From NCBI RefSeq assembly GCF_047237965.1, contig NZ_JBDFLX010000001.1:1240001-1304000 (forward strand): a stretch of 64,000 nt of DNA, read 5' to 3'. The notes beneath the pieces were generated by a model. The model did no database searches. It was not told the DNA's origin and saw nothing but the letters and a program-made list of their open reading frames with translations. This document shows, piece by piece, positions 44,085 to 55,070 of this stretch. Both the position numbers and the translations under genes were made by a program. The stretch is from Noviherbaspirillum_A sp047237965. GTDB taxonomy: Bacteria; Pseudomonadota; Gammaproteobacteria; Burkholderiales; Burkholderiaceae_D. How positions within the stretch are numbered: the stretch's first letter is position 1; each line of letters begins with the position of its first letter.

Positions 44085-44870
44085 TTGACGTACGCGCAGC
44101 GACCGTTGCAGTTGCAGTGGCCGTCGCCGTTGCAGTGGCCGTTGCCGTTGCAGTGGCCGTTGCCGTTGCAGTGGCCGCTGCTTTTGAAGTGGCAGTGAAG
44201 TCCCGTTGAGCGCGCCGTGTCAGCGGTGCCCGGAGCGGGAAAAGGTGCGGCGTCTGTCTGAGCCAAGCGCAGCTTGGCGAGTTTAGCCGCGCCCCGCTCC
44301 GGGTACCGCTGGCACGGGCACCCCGCGCAGCGGGGCGCGCTCATCGGGTCGCCTTTTTTGGTTACTTTTTTGGCGAAGCAAAAAAGTAACCCGGCCGCCG
44401 GGACGGACTCCCGGCTTGTCTCCACGGTAGTGCAGCCGCATTGCGTCACCCGGCAACGCCCGGGCAGCACTGTCGGTGTTGACGTTTAACGTGTTCGTTG
44501 AACATGGCTTAACGTCCAAAGCAACTGCTGCTTCGCAGTGACGTCTTTACGCTTGGTGAAACAAGCCGACTGCACTGTCGTCATGACCAGGCCGGGAGTT
44601 CGCCCCGGCAGGCAACCTACTTCTTTTGCTTCGCCAAAAGAAGTAGGCAAGAAAAGGCGACCCGGTGATCGCGCCCTCGCTGCGCGAGGGTTCCCGTGCC
44701 GTCGATGCATGGAGCGGGGCGCGGCTAAACTCGCTCCGCTGCGCGGCGCTCAAACAGACGCCGCACCTTTTCCCGCTCCATGCACCGACGACACGGCGCG
44801 CTCAACGGGACTTAAAAGCAACGGCAACTTCAGAGGCCACTGCAACGGCAACCGCAACCGCAACCGCAAC
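44085..44870. repeat. Large imperfect palindromic repeat element, copy B (inverted relative to copy A)
   Basis: About 790 bases with the same architecture as copy A: border motif TTGACGTACGCGCAGCGACC (44085-44104), GTTGCM/GTGGCC hexamers, a GC-rich arm with GGAGCGGGAAAAGGTGCGG (from about 44231), hairpins at 44361-44390 and 44616-44647, an unpaired centre, and inverted arm and hexamers to 44870. The right border motif is missing. The centre, for example GTGTTCGTTGAACATGGCTT, matches the reverse complement of the copy A centre, so the two elements face opposite ways. No protein is encoded. Confidence 0.85.
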
Positions 44871-44898
44871 CTGCCATAACCCATCGCCAAAAACCAGA

Positions 44899-44935
44899 TA
44901 AAAAAGCGCAACCTTCCTGCCTGGAAGGCTGCGCT
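44899..44935 (-). terminator. Terminator of the fatty-acid oxidation gene
   Basis: Stem 44905-44917 pairs with 44923-44935 over 13 positions with one G-U pair and a five-base loop. Six A residues at 44899-44904 give the U tract on the minus-strand RNA. It lies 43 bases after the stop of the FadB-like gene. Confidence 0.85.
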
Positions 44936-44978
44936 TTCGTCAGCCAGACGCACTGCGCCTGGGAACGGATGCACTGGC

Positions 44979-47057
<2,079 letters not shown>

Positions 47058-47220
47058 GTCTCTTCCTTTTAAATTGATGAAGCCTGTGTTGATCCTGTGT
47101 TGCGGTGTAGTCATGCGGCGCTGGCACAGGCATTCCAGGGCCAGGCCAGCATGAATGGGCATGCCAAAAACACAGTGCCAAACTATACCGCAGAAAAGAA
47201 CGATCGTATTATTTCAATTG

Positions 47221-47252
47221 AAAAAAAAGCGACGCCGGCAGGGGTGCCGGCG
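47221..47252 (-). terminator. Terminator of the liv operon
   Basis: Stem CGCCGGCA (47233-47240) pairs with TGCCGGCG (47245-47252) around GGGG; eight A residues at 47221-47228 give a long U tract on the minus-strand RNA. It lies just after the substrate-binding protein stop. Confidence 0.92.
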
Positions 47253-47266
47253 CCGCCCTGCCCGCC

Positions 47267-48511
47267 TTACTGCATCGCGGGACGCTTCATCTGGCACGAG
47301 GTGGGCTGGGCCGCGACGAAGGCATCCACCTTCTGGTCGGTGCGCCAGCCATAGCCGGTGTTTTCCTGATCGTATTTCACATCCTTGCCATTGACCTTGA
47401 CCCAGGTCGCGATGTAGAGCGGCTGCTGCAACTGGTGGTCGGCCTTGCGCATTTCGACTTCGCCGTTGAGGCTCTTCAGTTTCATGCCTTCCATGGCGAA
47501 CGCCGCCTTGACCGGGTCGGTGGTCTTGGCTTCATTGAAAGCCTTGGCCAGCATCGCGATGCCAGTGTAAGTGGCCATTGCGTAGTAGTCGTCGTTGTAC
47601 TTCTTCTTGAAGTTCTCGACGATTTCCTTGCCGACATAGCCTTCATTGTTGACGTTCCAGTAGCCCACATACTTGACGCGGTCGGCGCCGGCGGCGCCCA
47701 TCGCGGTCGGCACGCCGGTGGTCGAGCCGTAGTAGGTATAGAAGTCGGCCTTCAGGTCGGCATCCTTGGCAGCCTTGATCAGCAGCGCCAGGTCCGCGCC
47801 CCAGTTGCCGGTCACCACCGTGTCGGCGCCGGACGCCTTGATCTTGGCGATGTAGGGCGAGAAGTCCTTCACCTGGCCGATGGGATGGAGGTCGTCGCCG
47901 ACGATCTGGATATCGGGGCGCTTGCGTTTCAGATAGTCCTTCGCCGCGCGGGTGACCTGGTGGCCGAAGGAGTAGTTCTGGCCGATGATATAGACCTTCT
48001 TGATCTCCGGCTTCTTGGCCATGAAGCTGGTCATTGCTTCCATCTTCATGTCGGAATTGGCGTCGATGCGGAACTGCCAGAAGCTGCACTTGCTGTTGGT
48101 CAGGTCGGGGTCGACCGCGGCGTAATTGATGTACACCACTTCCTTGCCGGGATTGCGTTCATTGTGCTTGTTGATCGCGTCCAGCAAGGCGGCGGCGGCG
48201 GCCGAGCCATTGCCCTGGGTCACATAGCGGTAGCCCTGGTCGATCGCGCTCTTCAACTGCGACAGCGACTCCTGCGGGCTGGCCTTGTTGTCGAAGCCAA
48301 CCACCTCGAAGGTATGGGCACCGGCCCATTTTTCCTTGTTGGCGATGTCGGCGATCATTTGCCAGCTGTTGAGAATGCCCTGGCCGACCGGCGCGAACGG
48401 CCCGGACAGCGGGTCGATGAAAGCAATCTTGACCTTGTCTGCCAGTGCCGCGGACGGCAGGCAGGCAGCGACGAGCGAAGCGATGACAAGCGAGCGAAGT
48501 TTGATAGCCAT
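47267..48511 (-). CDS. livK: Branched-chain amino-acid-type ABC transporter substrate-binding protein
   Basis: A 414-residue periplasmic binding protein with signal peptide MAIKLRSLVIASLVAACLPS ending near ALA-DK. The mature part starts VKIAFIDPLSGPFAPVGQG, typical of the Leu/Ile/Val-binding family. It is the last gene of the liv cluster with a strong terminator. Members bind amino acids, amides, urea or aromatic acids; the ligand cannot be read from sequence, so the symbol marks position rather than substrate. Confidence 0.92.
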   Translation of the reverse strand: MAIKLRSLVIASLVAACLPSAALADKVKIAFIDPLSGPFAPVGQGILNSWQMIADIANKEKWAGAHTFEVVGFDNKASPQESLSQLKSAIDQGYRYVTQGNGSAAAAALLDAINKHNERNPGKEVVYINYAAVDPDLTNSKCSFWQFRIDANSDMKMEAMTSFMAKKPEIKKVYIIGQNYSFGHQVTRAAKDYLKRKRPDIQIVGDDLHPIGQVKDFSPYIAKIKASGADTVVTGNWGADLALLIKAAKDADLKADFYTYYGSTTGVPTAMGAAGADRVKYVGYWNVNNEGYVGKEIVENFKKKYNDDYYAMATYTGIAMLAKAFNEAKTTDPVKAAFAMEGMKLKSLNGEVEMRKADHQLQQPLYIATWVKVNGKDVKYDQENTGYGWRTDQKVDAFVAAQPTSCQMKRPAMQ

Positions 48512-48628
48512 TTTTGTCTCCGTATAAGAATTAATGGACTGCACTGACTTCTGATAACGCACGGTAACGCACTTTGATTCTAGCGACTTCCCGACTAAAC
48601 CCAAACCTGTTTCATTGCCTCCTGTTCG

Positions 48629-49333
48629 TCAGACTTCCAGCCATTCGCGGCGCACCGTCGCATTGGCGCGCAGATCCGCCGGCGTGCCCTCGAACACGAT
48701 GGAGCCATGCCCCATCACATAGACCCGCTGCGAGATTTCAAGCGCGATCGCCAGCTTCTGCTCCACCAGCAGCACCGAGATGCCGCGATCCTTCAGGGTG
48801 TTGAGATACTGCGCCACCAGGTCGACGATCTTCGGCGCAAGCCCCTCTGTGGGCTCGTCGATCATGATCAGGTCAGGGTCGCCCATCAGGGTCCGGCACA
48901 GCGTCAGCATCTGCTGCTCGCCGCCTGACAGCACGCCGGCAGCCGTATGCTGGCGCTCCTTCAGGCGGGGGAACATCTCGTACATGTCCGCCAGCGACCA
49001 GCGTGACTTCCTGCCCTTCTTCTCGCCCAGCAGCAGGTTCTGCTCCACCGTCAGGGTCGGGAAGATGTCGCGGTTCTCGGGCACATAGCCCAGGCCCTTG
49101 TAGGCGATCCGGAAGGCCTTCTCGCCGATGATTTCCTCGCCCTTGAAGCGGATCGAACCGGTCGCCTGCACCTGCCCCATGGCCGCCTTCACGGTAGTGG
49201 AGCGCCCCACGCCGTTGCGGCCCAGGAGGCTGACGATCTCGCCCTCGCCCACGGTCAGGTCAACGCCATGCAGCACATGGCTCTTGCCGTAATAGGCATG
49301 CAGATCCTTGATTTCCAGCATCGCCTTGCTCAT
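48629..49333 (-). CDS. livF: LivF-type ABC transporter ATPase with Arg in Walker A
   Basis: A 234-residue ATPase that powers uptake with LivG. The signature LSGGEQQM, Walker B LIMIDEPTEGLAP and H-loop region are typical of LivF. The Walker A loop reads GRNGVGRSTT, with arginine (CGC) where lysine is nearly always found; this would normally weaken ATP hydrolysis unless the LivG partner compensates. The ATG overlaps the livG stop (ATGA). Codon use is normal and the frame is intact. Confidence 0.93.
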   Translation of the reverse strand: MSKAMLEIKDLHAYYGKSHVLHGVDLTVGEGEIVSLLGRNGVGRSTTVKAAMGQVQATGSIRFKGEEIIGEKAFRIAYKGLGYVPENRDIFPTLTVEQNLLLGEKKGRKSRWSLADMYEMFPRLKERQHTAAGVLSGGEQQMLTLCRTLMGDPDLIMIDEPTEGLAPKIVDLVAQYLNTLKDRGISVLLVEQKLAIALEISQRVYVMGHGSIVFEGTPADLRANATVRREWLEV

Positions 49334-50097
49334 GCATGTTCCTCCGCCGGCGCATGGCCGCCCAAATAAGCTTCCTGTACCCGGGCGTTGCCGCGGATGT
49401 TGGCCGGCGTGTCGCAGGCGATCACTTCGCCATAGACCACGACGGCGATCTTGTCGGCCAGGCCGAATACCACGCTCATGTCATGCTCCACCATCAGCAG
49501 CGTCTTGCCCTCGGTGACCCGGCGGATCAGTTCCACCGCATGGTCAGACTCGGAGCGGCTCATGCCCGCGGTCGGCTCGTCGAGCAGGATCACATCGGCG
49601 CCGCCGGCAATCGTGATGCCGATTTCCAGCGCGCGCTGCTCGGCATAGGTCAAAAGGCCTGCGGCGGTGTTGCGCCGGCGGCGCAGGCCGATCTGCTCCA
49701 GCACCGCTTCGGCCCGTTCATGAGCGTCGCGCAGGCCGTTGAGCCGGTGCCAGAAGGAATACTTGTAGCCGAGCGACCAGAGCACCGCGCAGCGCAGGTT
49801 CTCGTACACCGTCAGGCGATGGAAGATGTTGGTGATCTGGAAGCTGCGCGACAGGCCGCAGCGGTTGATCTCGAACGGCTTCATGCCGACGATGCTGCGG
49901 CCGTTGAGCAGGATGTCGCCGGCGCTGACGCCAAAGCGGCCGGAGATCAGGTTGAACAGCGTGGACTTGCCGGCGCCATTCGGGCCGATGATGGCGTAAC
50001 GCTCGCCCTTGGGCACCTGCAACGTGGTGCCACGGATGATTTCGGACTTGCCGAAACTCTTGCGCACGTCTTTCAGTTCGACGGAATAAGCGCTCAT
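49330..50097 (-). CDS. livG: LivG-type ABC transporter ATPase
   Basis: A 255-residue ATPase with Walker A GPNGAGKSTL, LivG-specific RSFQITNIFHRLTVYENL and Walker B VILLDEPTAGMS. The signature region TYAEQRALEIG replaces the LSGGxQ consensus, common in this family. The start overlaps the livM stop by four bases; a longer open frame upstream runs inside livM and is not used. Confidence 0.95.
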   Translation of the reverse strand: MSAYSVELKDVRKSFGKSEIIRGTTLQVPKGERYAIIGPNGAGKSTLFNLISGRFGVSAGDILLNGRSIVGMKPFEINRCGLSRSFQITNIFHRLTVYENLRCAVLWSLGYKYSFWHRLNGLRDAHERAEAVLEQIGLRRRRNTAAGLLTYAEQRALEIGITIAGGADVILLDEPTAGMSRSESDHAVELIRRVTEGKTLLMVEHDMSVVFGLADKIAVVVYGEVIACDTPANIRGNARVQEAYLGGHAPAEEHA

Positions 50098-51413
50098 GCA
50101 TGCTCCTTGCGGATCAGTTCTTCGATTTCCAGGTTGGCCTGATCCCAGGCCTGCCGGAAGGCCGGACGGCCGCGCCAGAACATCAGCGCGCCAACTGCGA
50201 CCAGTGCCAGCGCGATCAGCCAGCCGGTGACGCCCGCGGCATCCACTTCGGTGCCGAACAAACGCATCACGGTGCCGTTGGCCGACTCCAGCGTCAGGTG
50301 ATACAGCATCTCGATGATCATCACGCCGCCGATGCAGGCAAGCAGCGTGGCCGCGACCATCAACAGCAGCCGCGGCGCCACCATGCCGAAGCGCTTGTAG
50401 ACCATCAGCCGCAGATTCATCATCAGGATGCTGGCAATGCCGCCAGGCGCATACATCACGATCACGATGAAGAACACGCCGAGATACAGCTGCCAGGCCT
50501 TGGTGAAGTCTGACAGCAGCACGGTCAGGAACACGCCCACCACCGCGCCGATCAGCGGGCCGAAGAAGAAGCCCACGCCGCCGATGAAGGTAAACAGCAG
50601 GATGGCGCCGGAACGCACGGCGCTGACATTTTCCGCGGTGACGATCTCGAAGTTGATGGCTGACAGGCCGCCGGAGATGCCGGCGAAGAAAGCAGACAGG
50701 ATCAGCGTCAGGTAGCGCACCCACTGGGTGTTGTAGCCAATGAATTCCACCCGCTCCGGATTGTCGCGCACCGCATTGATGATGCGGCCCAGCGGCGTCT
50801 GGGTGAAGGCGAACATGCCCACCGTGCTGATGAAGAGCCAGAACGCGATCAGGTAGTAGACCTGGATCTGCGGGCCGTAGCTGATGCCGAACACCTTCTC
50901 ACCCATCACCCGGTTGGTCGAAATGCCGCCCTCGCCGCCGAAGAAGTCGGGAAACATCAGCGAGCAGGCGAACACCAGCTCAACGATGCCCAGCGTGATC
51001 ATCGAGAAGGTGGTGCCGGACTTCTTGGTCGTGACATAGCCGAACAGCACGCCAAACAGCATGCCGAAGATGCCGCCCACCAGCGGGATCAATGACACCG
51101 GTATCGGCAGGGTGCCGCCGCTGGCCAGGTTCATCGCATGGATGGCGAAGTAGGCGCCCAGGCCCGAATACACGGCATGACCGAAGGACAGCATGCCGCC
51201 CTGGCCCAGCAGCATGTTGTAGGACAGGCCGAAGATCATCACAGTGCCCATCTGGCACAGGATGGAAAGCGAGGCGCCCTTGTTGAAGATCAGCGGCGCC
51301 ACCACCAGCAGGATGGCGAACAGGCTCCATACCAGCCAGCGGCCCAGGTTGATCGGCGCAAAGCGCATCGACGTCGTCGTGACGGAAGTGGTGTTGCTCA
51401 TGATCGTGCTCAT
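50094..51413 (-). CDS. livM: LivM-type ABC transporter permease
   Basis: A 439-residue inner-membrane permease with about ten helices. The conserved GLSYNMLLGQGGMLSFGHAV and the cytoplasmic loop GRIINAVRDNPERVEFIGYN contact the ATPases. A C-terminal extension past residue ~340 adds two further hydrophobic helices (MVAATLLACIGGVMII, then WLIALALVAVGALMF) and a charged tail, longer than a minimal LivM of about 330-ish residues. The start overlaps livH (ATGA). Confidence 0.93.
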   Translation of the reverse strand: MSTIMSNTTSVTTTSMRFAPINLGRWLVWSLFAILLVVAPLIFNKGASLSILCQMGTVMIFGLSYNMLLGQGGMLSFGHAVYSGLGAYFAIHAMNLASGGTLPIPVSLIPLVGGIFGMLFGVLFGYVTTKKSGTTFSMITLGIVELVFACSLMFPDFFGGEGGISTNRVMGEKVFGISYGPQIQVYYLIAFWLFISTVGMFAFTQTPLGRIINAVRDNPERVEFIGYNTQWVRYLTLILSAFFAGISGGLSAINFEIVTAENVSAVRSGAILLFTFIGGVGFFFGPLIGAVVGVFLTVLLSDFTKAWQLYLGVFFIVIVMYAPGGIASILMMNLRLMVYKRFGMVAPRLLLMVAATLLACIGGVMIIEMLYHLTLESANGTVMRLFGTEVDAAGVTGWLIALALVAVGALMFWRGRPAFRQAWDQANLEIEELIRKEHA

Positions 51414-52357
51414 CCTTCCCTCGTCCCCATGAGACCTTTCGGCCGGAATATCAGTATCAGCACCAGCAGCAGGTAAGGCAGGATGGGCGCCGTCTGCGCG
51501 ATGGTCAGGTTCAGCACCGAGAAGCCGGGCGTGCCGGGGCCGATGCTCAGCCCCAGCCCTGAGAACAGCGTGACCAGCGAGTAGTCCAGGGCCACCGCGA
51601 AGGTCTGCAGCAGGCCGATCAATAGCGATGCCACCAGCGCACCCACCAGCGAGCCCATGCCGCCGACCACCACCACCACGAAGATGATGCTGCCCACCGT
51701 GGCCGCCATGCCCGGCTCGGTGACGAAGGCATTGCCGCCGATGACGCCGGCCAGGCCCGCCAGGGCGCAGCCGCCGCCGAACACCAGCATGAACACGCGC
51801 GGCACATTGTGGCCCAGCGCCTCCACCGCATCGGGATGCGTGAGCGCCGCCTGGATCACCAGGCCGATGCGGGTGCGCGTGAGCAGCAGGTAGATCGCTA
51901 CCAGCATCAGCAGCGCGATGAACATCATGAAGCCGCGATACATCGGGAAGGTCGTGGTGTAGAGGGTGAACAGCGGTCCGTCCATTTCGGCGGGGATCGG
52001 ATAGCGCACCGCGGCGCGGCCCCAGATCAGCTGCACCAGCTCGACGATCACATAGGACAGGCCAAAGGTGAACAGCAGTTCGGGTATGTGGCCGTACTTG
52101 TGCACGGTGCGCAGTCCATAGCGCTCCACCACGGCGCCCACCACGCCCACCAGCAGTGGCGCGATCACCAGCGCCGGCCAGAAGCCGATCGTGGCGCTGA
52201 TGGTATAGGCGAAATAAGCGCCCAGCATGTAGAAGCTGGCGTGCGCGAAATTGAGCACGCCCATCATGCTGAAGATCAGGGTCAGGCCCGATGACAGCAT
52301 GAACAGCAGCAGGCCGTAGGCAAGCCCGTTAAGCAAGGTAATTAGCGTGAATTCCAT
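51410..52357 (-). CDS. livH: LivH-type ABC transporter permease
   Basis: A 315-residue inner-membrane permease with about eight helices. It begins MEFTLITLLNGLAYGLLLFM and carries the family segment FSMMGVLNFAHASFYMLGAY. AAGGGGAAG precedes the ATG at 52357; the open frame extends upstream without similarity. It heads the tightly overlapped livH-M-G-F-K series, 344 bases after the acyl-CoA ligase. Confidence 0.95.
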   Translation of the reverse strand: MEFTLITLLNGLAYGLLLFMLSSGLTLIFSMMGVLNFAHASFYMLGAYFAYTISATIGFWPALVIAPLLVGVVGAVVERYGLRTVHKYGHIPELLFTFGLSYVIVELVQLIWGRAAVRYPIPAEMDGPLFTLYTTTFPMYRGFMMFIALLMLVAIYLLLTRTRIGLVIQAALTHPDAVEALGHNVPRVFMLVFGGGCALAGLAGVIGGNAFVTEPGMAATVGSIIFVVVVVGGMGSLVGALVASLLIGLLQTFAVALDYSLVTLFSGLGLSIGPGTPGFSVLNLTIAQTAPILPYLLLVLILIFRPKGLMGTREG

Positions 52358-52516
52358 CCGACTTCCCCTTGATGCAGATACATACAACGAGGTCCGGCGC
52401 GTGCGCGTTACGGCGCAACATGGCGTGATGTGCCTTGCGACGATGCAAAACGCCATCGCCGGGATCTCGGGTTGATGGCAAGCCGGCGAATGAATTGCGC
52501 GCCGGCCGCCGCTGGA

Positions 52517-52612
52517 TCAGGCCGCCAGTGCCGCCGCTGGTGCGGCGATGCGGATGTGGGCAGGACAGGGAGGGCTGTGTGCGGGCGTAGCGCCGCTGAT
52601 GCGTGCAGTCAT
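52517..52612 (-). CDS. Possible 31-residue leader or remnant ORF upstream of livH
   Basis: A short frame starting MTARISGATPAH and ending in an Ala/Pro-rich tail. Its ATG has a very good ribosome site, AAGGAAGAG at seven-base spacing, almost the same as that of the FadB-like gene. The 344-base ligase-livH gap otherwise holds a hairpin (52654-52688) and no gene. It may be a leader peptide, a decayed gene start or chance. Confidence 0.3.
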   Translation of the reverse strand: MTARISGATPAHSPPCPAHIRIAAPAAALAA

Positions 52613-52653
52613 GCTGTCTCTTCCTTATAGGTATTTTGTGTTTTGACTATATC

Positions 52654-52688
52654 GGCGCGAATGCCGCCTGTAAAGCCGCATTCGCGCC
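52654..52688. promoter_or_regulatory. Strong hairpin between the acyl-CoA ligase gene and livH
   Basis: Eleven-base perfect inverted repeats GGCGCGAATGC (52654-52664) and GCATTCGCGCC (52678-52688) with a 13-base loop lie 14 bases after the ligase stop. There is no U tract on the minus strand, so it is not a standard intrinsic terminator; it may protect the mRNA 3' end, partly terminate, or be an operator. Confidence 0.55.
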
Positions 52689-52701
52689 TGACCGGCGTTA
52701 T

Positions 52702-54354
52702 TCAGGCACCAGGCAAAACATGGTCGCGGAAGCTTTCGCGGATGCGGTTCTTCAGCACCTTGCCGGTGGCGCCGATGGGCAGCGCATCGATGAAGGCGAC
52801 ATCGTCCGGCGTCCACCACTTGGCGATCTTGCCTTCGTAGAAGGCCAGCAGTTCCTCGCGGCTGATGTCCATGCCAGGCCGCTTCACCACCACCAGCAAC
52901 GGACGTTCATCCCACTTCGGATGGAACACGCCGATGCATGCCGCCTGCAGCACCGCCGGGTGCGACATCGCGATGTTCTCGAGGTCGATGGTGCCGATCC
53001 ACTCGCCGCCGGACTTGATCACGTCCTTGCTGCGGTCGGTGATCTGCATATAGCCTTCCGGGTCGATGGTGGCGACGTCGCCGGTCGGGAACCAGCCATC
53101 TTCCAGCACGTCGCCGCCCTCGCCCTTGAAGTAGGACTGAATCACCCATGGGCCCCTGACCAGCAGGTTGCCGTAGGTCTTGCCATCCCAGGGCAGCTCG
53201 CGGCCGGCATCGTCGACGATCTTCATGTCCACGCCGAAGATCACATGGCCCTGGCTCTCCAGCTTGGCTTCCTTGGCTTCTTCCGGCAAGTCCATGTGCT
53301 GCGCCTGCAGGGTGGCGGCGGTGCCCAGCGGCGACATTTCCGTCATGCCCCAGGCATGCACCACTTCGATATCGTACTTGTGGCGCAGCGTCTTCATCAT
53401 GGCCGGCGGGCAGGCCGAGCCGCCGATCACGGTGCGCTTGAAGCTGGAGAAAGCGAGATTGTTCTGCGCCACGTAATTGAGCAGGCCCAGCCATACCGTG
53501 GGCACGCCGGCCGAGAAGGTCACCTTCTCCGACTCGAACAGCTCATAGAGCGACTTGCCGTCCAGCGCCGGGCCGGGAAACACCATCTTGGCGCCGGTCA
53601 GCGGCACCGAGTACGGCAGGCCCCATGCATTCACATGGAACATTGGCACCACTGGCAGCACCGCATCGCGTCCGGATACATTCAATGCATCCGGCATGGT
53701 CGAGGCATAGGAATGCAGCATGGTCGAACGGTGGGAGTACAGCGCGCCCTTGGGATTGCCGGTCGTGCCCGAGGTGTAGCACAGGCTGGAGGCGGAGTTT
53801 TCGTCGAACAACGGCCATTCATAGTCATCGGAATTATTCTCGATGAGGTCTTCGTAGCACATCAGGTTCGGGATGGCGCTTTGCGCCGGCATGCGGTCGC
53901 GGTCGCACAACAGGATATAGCCCTTGATGGTCTTGCAGTGCTGCGCCACTGACTCGATCAGCGGCAGGAAGGTCAGCTCGAACAGCAGGTACTGGTCTTC
54001 CGCATGGTTGGTGATGTAGGCGATCTGGTCGGGGTGCAGGCGCGGGTTCAGGGTATGCAGCACGGCGCCGGAGCCGGATACAGCATAGTAGGCCTCGAGG
54101 TGCCGGTAGCCGTTCCAGGCCATGGTGGCCACCCGGTCGCCCATGCCGACGCCGAACCCCTTCAACGCATTGGCCAGCTTGCGCGAACGGGTGTGGCAGT
54201 CGTGATAGGTATAACGATGGATATCGCCTTCGACCCGCCGAGACACGATCTCGTTCTTTCCAAAATACCGGTCTGCGTGCTTGATGATGCTGGAGATGAG
54301 CAGCGGCTGGCTCATCATCTGCCCCATCAGGGGGCTGCGGGGATACTCCGACAT
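52702..54354 (-). CDS. Acyl-CoA ligase (AMP-binding; 3-methylthiopropionyl-CoA ligase-like)
   Basis: A 550-residue ANL-family enzyme joining a carboxylic acid to CoA via an acyl-AMP. Motifs are CYTSGTTGNPKGALYSH (P-loop), VHAWGMTEMSPLG, PTGDVATIDPEGYM, ITDRSKDVIKSGGEWI and the catalytic lysine in ATGKVLKNRI. Overall it resembles the DmdB-like medium-chain ligases common in Burkholderiales. It lies upstream of a Liv transporter and may activate the imported compound or a fatty acid; the substrate is not readable. AGGAG precedes the ATG. Confidence 0.93.
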   Translation of the reverse strand: MSEYPRSPLMGQMMSQPLLISSIIKHADRYFGKNEIVSRRVEGDIHRYTYHDCHTRSRKLANALKGFGVGMGDRVATMAWNGYRHLEAYYAVSGSGAVLHTLNPRLHPDQIAYITNHAEDQYLLFELTFLPLIESVAQHCKTIKGYILLCDRDRMPAQSAIPNLMCYEDLIENNSDDYEWPLFDENSASSLCYTSGTTGNPKGALYSHRSTMLHSYASTMPDALNVSGRDAVLPVVPMFHVNAWGLPYSVPLTGAKMVFPGPALDGKSLYELFESEKVTFSAGVPTVWLGLLNYVAQNNLAFSSFKRTVIGGSACPPAMMKTLRHKYDIEVVHAWGMTEMSPLGTAATLQAQHMDLPEEAKEAKLESQGHVIFGVDMKIVDDAGRELPWDGKTYGNLLVRGPWVIQSYFKGEGGDVLEDGWFPTGDVATIDPEGYMQITDRSKDVIKSGGEWIGTIDLENIAMSHPAVLQAACIGVFHPKWDERPLLVVVKRPGMDISREELLAFYEGKIAKWWTPDDVAFIDALPIGATGKVLKNRIRESFRDHVLPGA

Positions 54355-54464
54355 CTGGTCTCCTGGGCTGTTGTAAATGGTGTCACGGATTCTGGTACGA
54401 CCGTACTAAAACCGTCAATCACTTTCGATGCTGCGACGCATCAACCCCAGCCCAGGCAGCTATT

Positions 54465-55061
54465 TCATTCGACAGCAGCCCGATAAATCGAGTTTTTCGG
54501 CTTTGCCATCACGCGCCGCAACATGGGCTCGAAAAAGCTCAGCGGCAAGGTGTCATAGTCCGGATCGAAGGCCGGCGCGTCGTACTTCTCGCAGAACTCC
54601 AGCGTCCGGTCATACAGCGGCTGGCCGGCGAACTGGTCGCGCAGGTTGCGGTCCAGACCGAGATGGTGAAAGAAGTAATAGCCCTGGAAGACGCCGTGTT
54701 TTTCCACCATCGCCAGGTTCTCCGGACTGACGAACGGCTTCAGTATCGCCGCGGCAATGTCGGGATGGTTGAAGCTGCCAAGCGTGTCGCCGATATCGTG
54801 CAGCAACGCGCAGATCACGTATTCCTCGTCCTTGCCGTCGCGGTGGGCGCGGGTGGCCGTCTGCAGGCTGTGCGTGAGGCGATCCACCGGAAAGCCGCCG
54901 CAGTCGCCGTCGAGCAGGCGCAGATGCGCCATCACGCGGTCCGGCAACACGGCGGAGTAATCCCTGAACTCGCGGGAGATGATGGCCCAGTCGGCGGCGG
55001 TGCCGTCCTGCATGTCGCGGAAGGTGGCGCGCGCTTCCAGTTCGTCCTTGGTGTGTTCCAT
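54465..55061 (-). CDS. HD-domain protein, PhnZ/MIOX-like
   Basis: A 198-residue HD-superfamily protein. The metal ligands appear as H in THSLQTATRAHRDG, HD in CALLHDIGDTLG, then FNHPDIAA and HHLG, a pattern like the PhnZ and myo-inositol oxygenase branch where HD proteins act as di-iron oxygenases rather than phosphohydrolases. The branch assignment is tentative. GGAG precedes the ATG, and it starts nine bases after the class II aldolase gene. Confidence 0.8.
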   Translation of the reverse strand: MEHTKDELEARATFRDMQDGTAADWAIISREFRDYSAVLPDRVMAHLRLLDGDCGGFPVDRLTHSLQTATRAHRDGKDEEYVICALLHDIGDTLGSFNHPDIAAAILKPFVSPENLAMVEKHGVFQGYYFFHHLGLDRNLRDQFAGQPLYDRTLEFCEKYDAPAFDPDYDTLPLSFFEPMLRRVMAKPKNSIYRAAVE

Positions 55062-55070
55062 GTCGTCTCC

